In this document: positions 58,112 through 64,000 of the stretch, in pieces
How the letters are laid out: every line of letters begins with the position of its first letter
How positions within the stretch are numbered: the stretch's first letter is position 1
Source: Hymenobacter gummosus
Lineage (GTDB): Bacteria > Bacteroidota > Bacteroidia > Cytophagales > Hymenobacteraceae
NCBI RefSeq assembly: GCF_003970915.1
Contig: NZ_RXOF01000001.1
Span: 372,001 to 436,000, forward strand
DNA: 64,000 bases
Reading direction: 5' to 3'
Made by a program: the position numbers and the translations under genes
Notes under the pieces: model-generated
Seen by the model: only the letters and a program-made list of their open reading frames with translations
Told to the model about the DNA's origin: nothing
Databases searched by the model: none

Positions 58112-58282
58112 AGTGCCAGGTTGCAGACGAGCGGAACGTATGGGCTTGCCATACGCAGCCGGGGCCAAAATAGATAGGCCGGCGCTAATCCTGCCGACCA
58201 TGAGCCGGAACGCCGCGCAAACGCTACCATATAAGTCCCGCCCCGAACGCGTTACTTACGGCCCCAACCGCCGTTGCCGTCT

Positions 58283-59281
58283 ATGTCCCCCGAATCCATC
58301 CTGGCCGAGCTGCAGGCCCAGCACCTGCTGCCGCCCGAACAGGCCGCCCTCATCCGCGCCGACGAGGCCCGCCGCCCCTTTTCCCTGCACCGCGAGCTGC
58401 GCCTCGTGCTGTACCTGGGCATCGTCACGCTCAGCGGCGGCCTGGGCGTGCTTATTTATGAGAACATCGACTACATCGGCCACGGCGTGGTGGTGGCCGG
58501 CATTGCCGGGCTGATGCTGCTTTGCCTGGGCTACGCCTTCCGGCACCGGCAGCCCTTCACCTGGGCCGAAGCCCCTAAAGCCGGCTTTCTGCCCGACTAC
58601 GCCCTGCTGCTCGGCTGCCTGCTCTTCGTCAGCCTCGAAACCTACCTGCAGGTGCAGTACGGCGTCTTCGGCACGCGCTACGGGCTGGCCACGCTGCTGC
58701 CGGCGCTGGTGTTTCTGCCCCTGGCCTACCGCTTCGACCACCGCGGGGTGCTGGCCATGGGCATCACCGCCCTGGCCGCCTGGGTGGGCGTGAGCATTCA
58801 GCCGCTGTCGGCCTTCGTCACCAACGACTTCTGGCACTCCCGGCTGAGCACGGCGGCCATGCTGCTGGGCCTGGGGCTGATGGCGGCGGGCCTGCTGTCG
58901 GAACAGCACGGCCGCAAGGCGCACTTTGCCTTCACCTACCTTTCGCTGGGCAGCAACCTGCTGCTCATTGCCGCCACCGCCACCCTGCTCGCCTTCACGC
59001 CCGATGACGCGGGTTTGCCGCCCCTGGTGCTGGTGCCGCTGATTTTGCTGGTGTGCGCCGCCCTGGTGTGGTACGCCCGGCGCACCCATTCCTACCTGCT
59101 GCTGCTCATGGGCGTGGGCTACGCCTACGTGGCCGTCACCTACACGCTGGTCCGGCTCATCGACGCCGTCGGCGGGTTCAATGAGGCCGGCTTTACGCTC
59201 ATGCTGCTCTACATCCCGCTGTCGGCCTTCGGCGTGGTGTGGCTGTTTCTGAACATCAAGAAGATTCTGCGCCTGAAATGA
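58283..59281 (+). CDS. DUF2157 membrane protein
   Basis: 332 residues. Short cytosolic N-terminus (ILAELQAQHLLPPEQAALIR) typical of DUF2157, then about ten hydrophobic helices. ATG at 58283 chosen over a TTG three codons upstream. Stop overlaps the next ATG (ATGA), so it is translationally coupled to another multi-pass protein. Role unknown. Confidence 0.88.
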   Translation: MSPESILAELQAQHLLPPEQAALIRADEARRPFSLHRELRLVLYLGIVTLSGGLGVLIYENIDYIGHGVVVAGIAGLMLLCLGYAFRHRQPFTWAEAPKAGFLPDYALLLGCLLFVSLETYLQVQYGVFGTRYGLATLLPALVFLPLAYRFDHRGVLAMGITALAAWVGVSIQPLSAFVTNDFWHSRLSTAAMLLGLGLMAAGLLSEQHGRKAHFAFTYLSLGSNLLLIAATATLLAFTPDDAGLPPLVLVPLILLVCAALVWYARRTHSYLLLLMGVGYAYVAVTYTLVRLIDAVGGFNEAGFTLMLLYIPLSAFGVVWLFLNIKKILRLK

Positions 59282-60459
59282 GCCTGCACGCCTACAACCC
59301 CGACTGGCCCCGGCACGAAGCCCTGCAGGCCCAGGCCCGGCGCTGGCACCGCCGCGGCCTGCTCACGGCCGAGCAGCTGGCCGCCGTCGAAGCCCGCTTC
59401 CCGCTGGATTTCTACCGCCCGCACCTGTTTCTGCGCATCGGCCTGTTTCTGTTCACGGTGCTGGGCGCCCTGGCCAGTGTAGGCTTCTGGGGCATGACAA
59501 CGCAGTTCGACTTCCTCGGCACCTTGATTCCCTGCCTGCTTATCGGCGCGGTGGTGCTGGAGCTGGTTATTCGCCGCAAGCGGCTCTACCACTCCGGCGC
59601 CGACAACGCCCTGCTCTACCTGGAGCTGCTGGGCCTGGTCACGCTGATTGGCTACGTGGTTTTCGAGAAGCTCGACCAGGAGCCCGGCCCCGGTACCGCC
59701 AGCCTCACGGTGGTTTTGCTGCTCATCCTGGCCTTGCTGGTGCTGGCTACCCTGCGCTACGCCGACGTGCTCGTGGCCGTCGTGGCCTACCTCTGCGCCC
59801 TGCTCCTGCTGGGCAACGTGCTGCTGGCCCTGCCCTTCGGCACGCTGCTGCTACCGTTCGTCCTCGGCGCCGCTTCGGCCGGTGCCTACGCCTGGTTTAC
59901 CCGGCAGCTCCGCCGCCCCGACCGGCTGTACTACCGCCGCTGCCTCGCCTGGCTGCGCGGCCTGGCCCTGGGCACGGCCTACCTGGCCGTCAATTACTGG
60001 GCCGTGCGCGAAGGCAACGCCGCCCTGCTATCCGGCTACGCGCCGGAGTCGCCGCAGATTCCGCTGGCCTGGCTGTTTTGCCTGCTCACGGCGGCTATTC
60101 CGCTGCTGTACCTGGTGCAGGGCCTGCGCCGTCCCGACCGCACCTGGCTGTGGCTGGGCTTGCTCACGGCGGCGTTTTCCGTTTTCACCCTGCGCTACTA
60201 CCGCAGCCTGCTGCCCGCCGAAACGGCCGCCACCCTGGCCGGCGCCTTCCTCACCGCCCTGGCGGTGTGGGCTACCCGCTACCTGCACCCCGCGCGCCAC
60301 GGCCTCACCTCCGCCCCCGACGAAGCCGAAGACCAACAACTCAACCTTGAATCCTTGGTGGTGGCCCAAACGGCCCATTCCGCGCCGGATGCGGCCCCGG
60401 CCGGCGTGCAGTTTGGCGGCGGGCACTCGGGCGGCGGCGGGGCCACGGGCAGCTACTAA
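59278..60459 (+). CDS. Multi-pass membrane protein with Gly-rich tail
   Basis: 393 residues, about ten predicted helices after a soluble N-terminus (LQAQARRWHRRGLLTAEQLA) resembling that of its DUF2157 partner, so possibly a distant paralogue. C-terminal tail GGGHSGGGGATGSY. ATGA overlap with the upstream gene. No function recognised. Followed by a large cruciform-type repeat. Confidence 0.85.
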   Translation: MSLHAYNPDWPRHEALQAQARRWHRRGLLTAEQLAAVEARFPLDFYRPHLFLRIGLFLFTVLGALASVGFWGMTTQFDFLGTLIPCLLIGAVVLELVIRRKRLYHSGADNALLYLELLGLVTLIGYVVFEKLDQEPGPGTASLTVVLLLILALLVLATLRYADVLVAVVAYLCALLLLGNVLLALPFGTLLLPFVLGAASAGAYAWFTRQLRRPDRLYYRRCLAWLRGLALGTAYLAVNYWAVREGNAALLSGYAPESPQIPLAWLFCLLTAAIPLLYLVQGLRRPDRTWLWLGLLTAAFSVFTLRYYRSLLPAETAATLAGAFLTALAVWATRYLHPARHGLTSAPDEAEDQQLNLESLVVAQTAHSAPDAAPAGVQFGGGHSGGGGATGSY

Positions 60460-60461
60460 GG

Positions 60462-60645
60462 ACCACAGATGGCTGACGGATGCAGGGGCGGATAAAACGG
60501 ATTCGTTCTGGCTGTCCACAATTTGCCGTCGGCACTTAACAGCGAAGCCACGCTTCCCGGTGAAACGTGGCTTCGCTGTTAAGTGCCGGCGGTACGCCAG
60601 AACGAATCCGTTTTTATCCGTTAATGCATCCGTGCAATCTGTGGT
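60462..60645. repeat. Nested long inverted repeat (cruciform) between convergent genes
   Basis: Outer arms 60462-60510 and 60598-60645 pair with few mismatches. An inner pair, 60531-60552 and 60566-60587, is a perfect 22-bp stem. The right outer arm runs over the last eight codons of the cysteine desulfurase gene (stop at 60621). Confidence 0.9.
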
Positions 60646-61793
60646 CGGTACATCTTGGCCAGCTGTTCCACGGCGTAATCCACTTCCTCGGCCGTGTTGT
60701 ACTTGCTCATGGAGAAGCGCACGGCGCCGCGCTGCGGGTCGCAGCCCAGGGCTGTCAGCACGTGCGAACCGATGTTGGAGCCGCTGGTGCAGGCCGAGCC
60801 GCCCGAGGCCGACACGCGGTTGATGTCGAGGTTGAACAGCAGCATCTCGTTGAACTCCGAGGGTGGCAAGCTCACGCTCAGCACCGTGTACAGGCTCTGC
60901 TCGGCGTCGGCCGACAGCCCGTTGAACTGCACGTCCTCGATTTCAGCCCGCAGCTTCTCGATAAACCGGTCCTTGAGCCCCTGAATGTAGCGCTGGTGCT
61001 CGGCCATGTCGCGGTAGGCAATTTCCAGCGCCTTGGCCAAGCCCACGATGCCGTACACGTTTTCGGTGCCGGCGCGCACGTTGCGCTCCTGCGCCCCGCC
61101 GTGAATCAGCGGCTGCACCTGCAGGCCCGAGGCGGTGTACAGGAAGCCCGAACCTTTGGGTCCGTGAAACTTGTGGGCCGAGCCGACGAGGAAGTGGTTC
61201 TGCAGCTGGCGCACGTCGTGGCGGTAGTGGCCCATGGTCTGCACCGTGTCGGTGTGGAAGATGGCGCCGTGCTGCCGACACAGCTGCCCGATGGCCTCGA
61301 TGTCGTTCAGGTTGCCGATTTCGTTGTTGGCGTGCATCAGGCTCACGAAAGAGCGGGTGTGCGTGCCCAGCAGCTCGTCGAGGTGCTCCAGGTCCAGCTT
61401 GCCCTGTTCGTCGAAGCGCACGAAGCTCAGCTCAATTTCGCCCAATTTTTCCAGCGCCTCCAGCGTGTGCAGCACCGCGTGGTGCTCCAGCTTGGAGGTA
61501 ATGGCGTGCTTCAGGCCCAGCGTGCGGATGGAGCCAAACGCGGCGTAATTGTCGGCTTCGGTGCCGCCCGAAGTAAAGCTGATTTCGGCCGGCGCGGCGC
61601 CAATCAGGTGGGCAATGGTCTTGCGGGCGTTTTCGATGGCCGCGCGCACCTTGCGGCCGTGGCCGTGGATAGAGCTGGGGTTGCCGAAGTGCTCCTTCAG
61701 GAAGGGCAGCATGGCGTCCAGTACTTCCGGATCCAGGGGGGTGGTGGCGGCGTTGTCGAAGTAAACCGAAGGCGTAGCGTGGTGGGGCGTCAT
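60621..61793 (-). CDS. Cysteine desulfurase (IscS/NifS family)
   Basis: PLP enzyme that takes sulfur from cysteine for Fe-S clusters and thiolation; 390 residues. N-terminal SVYFDNAATTPLDPEVLDAM. PLP Lys in SAHKFHGPKGSGFLY. Catalytic-loop Cys in ASGGSACTSGSN. ATG at 61793. The last codons are formed by the right arm of a long inverted repeat. -7 box TATTTTTG 27-34 nt upstream. Confidence 0.95.
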   Translation of the reverse strand: MTPHHATPSVYFDNAATTPLDPEVLDAMLPFLKEHFGNPSSIHGHGRKVRAAIENARKTIAHLIGAAPAEISFTSGGTEADNYAAFGSIRTLGLKHAITSKLEHHAVLHTLEALEKLGEIELSFVRFDEQGKLDLEHLDELLGTHTRSFVSLMHANNEIGNLNDIEAIGQLCRQHGAIFHTDTVQTMGHYRHDVRQLQNHFLVGSAHKFHGPKGSGFLYTASGLQVQPLIHGGAQERNVRAGTENVYGIVGLAKALEIAYRDMAEHQRYIQGLKDRFIEKLRAEIEDVQFNGLSADAEQSLYTVLSVSLPPSEFNEMLLFNLDINRVSASGGSACTSGSNIGSHVLTALGCDPQRGAVRFSMSKYNTAEEVDYAVEQLAKMYRPQIARMH

Positions 61794-61819
61794 GCGCAGG
61801 CACGTTCAGGGGTGGACTG

Positions 61820-61827
61820 CAAAAATA
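61820..61827 (-). promoter_or_regulatory. Candidate -7 box (TATTTTTG) of the desulfurase gene
   Basis: The minus strand reads TATTTTTG 27 nt before the ATG; no clear -33. The rest of 61794-62096 holds only this box and the terminator of glmM. Confidence 0.4.
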
Positions 61828-62021
61828 ACGGATTGGATATTGTCCCGCGTTACCCGCAGCCGCCCAGCCAGTTTTGCCCGCTTCGCGCCCAACTTTACAC
61901 AAGCTTAATATTGACCAAAAACAAGACGTCTGCGCGATGCGGCGGCTCGGGGCCGTAGTGCCACTACGAATAAGCTGCCCGTAATTTCAATCGTACCCCT
62001 GTTCACACGGCGCGGCTTAAA

Positions 62022-62062
62022 AACAGTGGTGCCACGACTTTTAGAGTCGTGGCACCACCTGT
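62022..62062 (-). terminator. Intrinsic terminator after glmM
   Basis: The arms 62022-62039 and 62044-62062 form an 18-bp stem with one bulge (minus strand: AACAGGTGGTGCCACGACT, short loop, its complement), then a T-run. 35 bp past the glmM stop. Confidence 0.85.
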
Positions 62063-62096
62063 TAAGTTGCCCAAAAAATCAGCGCAATCAACGAAA

Positions 62097-63485
62097 TCAG
62101 CGACTAATGATTTCCTTGATGTCGCCGATGATTTTCTGCGCCAGGTGGTCGGCCGTGGCGTTCGAGTCCGATTCGGCGTAGATGCGGATAATCGGCTCGG
62201 TGTTCGACTTGCGCAGGTGCACCCACTCCTTGTCAAACTCGATTTTCACCCCGTCGATGGTATTGACCGGCTGCTTGGCGTAGCGCTTCTCCATCTGCGC
62301 CAGCACTTTATCGGTATCAATATCCGGCGTCAGCTCGATTTTGTTTTTCGAGATGAAATAGTTCGGGTAGGAGGCGCGCAGGCGCGTCATCGTCTTGCCC
62401 GACTTGGCCAGGTGCGTCAGAAACAGGGCAATGCCCACCAGCGCGTCGCGGCCGTAGTGCAGCTCGGGGTAAATGATACCGCCGTTGCCCTCGCCGCCGA
62501 TAACGGTGTTGGTTTCCTTCATTTTGGTCACCACGTTCACCTCGCCCACGGCCGCGGCGGCGTAGCTCCCGCCGTGCTTCTCCGTCACGTCGCGCAGGGC
62601 GCGGGTGCTGCTCAGGTTGCTCACGGTGTTGCCGCCGCCCAGCTGCCCCAGCACGTAGTCGGCCACGGCCACCAGGGTGTACTCCTCGCCGAACATGGTG
62701 CCGTCCTCGTTGATGAGGGCCAGGCGGTCCACGTCGGGGTCCACCACGATGCCGAGGTCAAACGAGCCCTTTTCCAGCACTTTAGCAATGTCGCGCAGGT
62801 TCTCGGGCAGCGGCTCGGGGTTGTGGGCAAAGTCGCCGGTTGGCTCGCAGTACAGCTTCTCGATTTTCTCCACGCCCAGCGCCTCCAGCAGCAGCGGCAC
62901 GGCAATGCCCCCCGAGGAGTTGACGGCGTCGACCACCACCCGGAAGTTCTTGGCCTTGATGGCTTCCACGTCCACGAGCGGCAGCGCCAGAATGGCCTTG
63001 ATGTGCTTTTTCAGCGCCGAGTTGTCGGTCGTCACCTGCCCCAGCTTGGTCACGGCGGCGAAGTCGAAAGCTTCCTGCTCCGCAATTTCCAGCACCTGCT
63101 TGCCGTCGGCGTCCGAAATGAATTCGCCCTTCTCGTTCAGCAGCTTCAGCGCGTTCCACTGCTTGGGGTTGTGCGAAGCCGTCAGGATGATGCCGCCGGC
63201 GGCTTTGCGGGCCGGCACGGCCATTTCCACCGTCGGCGTGGTCGAAAGACCCAGGTCAATGACGTCGATACCCAGCCCCTGCAGGGTGCCGATGACCAGT
63301 TTATTGACCATGTCGCCCGACAGACGGGCGTCGCGGCCTACTACGATGGTGCGGTTTTGCGACTGGGTCAGGGCCCAGGTGCCGAAGGCTGCCGTGAACT
63401 TAACCACGTCGATGGGGGTGAGAGCCTCGCCCGCCCGGCCGCCGATGGTGCCCCGGATGCCCGAGATGGATTTGATCAGTGCCAC
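62097..63485 (-). CDS. glmM: Phosphoglucosamine mutase
   Basis: Converts glucosamine-6-P to glucosamine-1-P for UDP-GlcNAc; 462 residues. N-terminus ALIKSISGIRGTIGG; phosphoserine loop ILTASHNPKQWNALKLLNEK; metal loop DPDVDRLALI; sugar-binding GEGNGG; C-terminal phosphate loop RKSNTEPIIRIYAES. I chose GTG at 63485 because the TTG at 63512 lies inside the -7 box. Divergent from mazG. Confidence 0.95.
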   Translation of the reverse strand: MALIKSISGIRGTIGGRAGEALTPIDVVKFTAAFGTWALTQSQNRTIVVGRDARLSGDMVNKLVIGTLQGLGIDVIDLGLSTTPTVEMAVPARKAAGGIILTASHNPKQWNALKLLNEKGEFISDADGKQVLEIAEQEAFDFAAVTKLGQVTTDNSALKKHIKAILALPLVDVEAIKAKNFRVVVDAVNSSGGIAVPLLLEALGVEKIEKLYCEPTGDFAHNPEPLPENLRDIAKVLEKGSFDLGIVVDPDVDRLALINEDGTMFGEEYTLVAVADYVLGQLGGGNTVSNLSSTRALRDVTEKHGGSYAAAAVGEVNVVTKMKETNTVIGGEGNGGIIYPELHYGRDALVGIALFLTHLAKSGKTMTRLRASYPNYFISKNKIELTPDIDTDKVLAQMEKRYAKQPVNTIDGVKIEFDKEWVHLRKSNTEPIIRIYAESDSNATADHLAQKIIGDIKEIISR

Positions 63486-63509
63486 AAGAAATGTCGGTTT
63501 TTCAGGCGG

Positions 63510-63517
63510 CAAAAGTA
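63510..63517 (-). promoter_or_regulatory. Candidate -7 box (TACTTTTG) of glmM
   Basis: The minus strand reads TACTTTTG, 25 nt before the GTG at 63485. It decides against the upstream TTG start. Confidence 0.5.
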
Positions 63518-63683
63518 GTGAATCCCCCCCGCCCCGCCTACTGCCCAGCTCCGGCCGGGCCGATTCCCAGGTCAGGAACGGCCCGTGTTCTGGTTTTTAC
63601 CTGCAGCTTGTGGCTTTTGGCTAACCGATGCATCAAAAATCTATCCTGACTCCTGCACAGGTAATCAGCGCACTACCGCATTC

Positions 63684-63691
63684 TACCTTTG
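63684..63691 (+). promoter_or_regulatory. Candidate -7 box (TACCTTTG) of mazG
   Basis: TACCTTTG 32 nt before the mazG ATG; -33 not clear. Confidence 0.45.
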
Positions 63692-63722
63692 TGGGTGGGC
63701 ACTCACTCCGCCGGTTTTTAAC

Positions 63723-64000
63723 ATGCGCCGTATATTTGAGTCAATGGAGTACAACACGCCCGACCGCCGGCCCGAGCAGCTGGCTGCTTTCGGCCGCTTG
63801 CTCGATGTGCTGGACCGTCTGCGGGCCGAATGCCCCTGGGACCGGAAACAGACCATGCAGAGCCTGCGCCACCTCACCATCGAGGAAACTTACGAGTTGG
63901 CCGATGCTATCCTGCGCGAGGATTTGCCCGATGTGCAAAAGGAGTTGGGCGACGTGATGCTGCACCTGGTTTTTTACGCCAAAATTGCCAGCGAACAGGG
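63723..64000 (+). CDS. mazG: MazG nucleoside triphosphate pyrophosphohydrolase, N-terminal part
   Basis: House-cleaning NTP pyrophosphohydrolase cut off by the window end after 92 codons. LLDVLDRLRAECPWDRKQTM, SLRHLTIEETYELADAILRE and DVQKELGDVMLHLVFYAKIA include the EExYE and ELGD metal-binding motifs. ATG at 63723; an ATG at 63744 is possible. Confidence 0.93.
   Translation, partial: MRRIFESMEYNTPDRRPEQLAAFGRLLDVLDRLRAECPWDRKQTMQSLRHLTIEETYELADAILREDLPDVQKELGDVMLHLVFYAKIASEQ

Noticed and set aside
63486-63512. Upstream TTG start of glmM
   Set aside because: The codon lies inside the TACTTTTG -7 box; GTG 63485 gives the usual family N-terminus.
1-64000. tRNA or rRNA genes
   Set aside because: No cloverleaf with GGTTCRANNCC-type arm, no rRNA signature and no rRNA-like stretch was seen by eye. 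A tRNAscan or Infernal run would settle it.

Overview
The window is chromosomal DNA from a GC-rich gliding-type Bacteroidota, most likely Hymenobacter or a close relative in the Cytophagales (inference). The grounds are: gldB and gldD; FecI-like ECF sigma factors; TonB-dependent receptors with N-terminal carboxypeptidase-regulatory-like domains; DUF2490, DUF2157 and DUF6799-type proteins; the 29-residue bS22-like peptide; few Shine-Dalgarno sites; and repeated promoter -7 boxes of the Bacteroidota form TAnnTTTG. I found no tRNA, rRNA, transposase, integrase, phage gene or CRISPR array. The sequence is core-like rather than an accessory island.

Layout. 1-6 kb: truncated TonB receptor, GIN-domain lipoprotein, ECF sigma factor, MFS transporter, two small unknowns. 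6-17 kb: second ECF sigma factor with an overlapping short ORF, nth, glycosyltransferase, gldB, outer-membrane barrel, RNase G, bS22-like peptide, TPR protein, HU, mutY, ssb, gldD. 17-24 kb: recG, unknown secreted proteins, a divergent HxlR regulator/quinone-reductase pair, an AT-rich BNR lipoprotein. 24-33 kb: a fatty-acid beta-oxidation block on the minus strand (fadD-like ligase, MarR regulator, fadN, fadA, fadE). 33-42 kb: ureohydrolase-like pseudoenzyme, cytochrome b5-like protein, murQ, der, era, HAD phosphatase, hemH. 42.6-56.5 kb: a sulfate-assimilation cluster (cysH, cysD, cysN, cobA, cysJ, TonB receptor, DUF2490, cysI, siroheme-synthase/TauE fusion). 56.5-64 kb: a 42-bp repeat array, PRC-barrel protein, membrane proteins, cysteine desulfurase, glmM, and the start of mazG.

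The most interesting element is the leader of the sulfur cluster. A consensus Bacteroidota promoter is followed by a SAM-I riboswitch. Next come a 39-codon ORF with five consecutive Cys codons and a terminal Cys-Cys, and then a strong hairpin. The region just after the Cys run can pair with the 5' arm of that hairpin. This looks like SAM sensing and cysteine attenuation stacked in one leader upstream of cysH.

A second theme is the intergenic DNA. Most co-directional gaps above about 80 bp are filled by one long imperfect hairpin whose arms are built from short degenerate units. Arms agree within a locus but differ between loci, and several run into the ends of neighbouring genes. They occur inside the cys, fad, gldD-recG and der-era runs. 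Many genes start with GTG or TTG, so some starts are uncertain; this is noted per gene.
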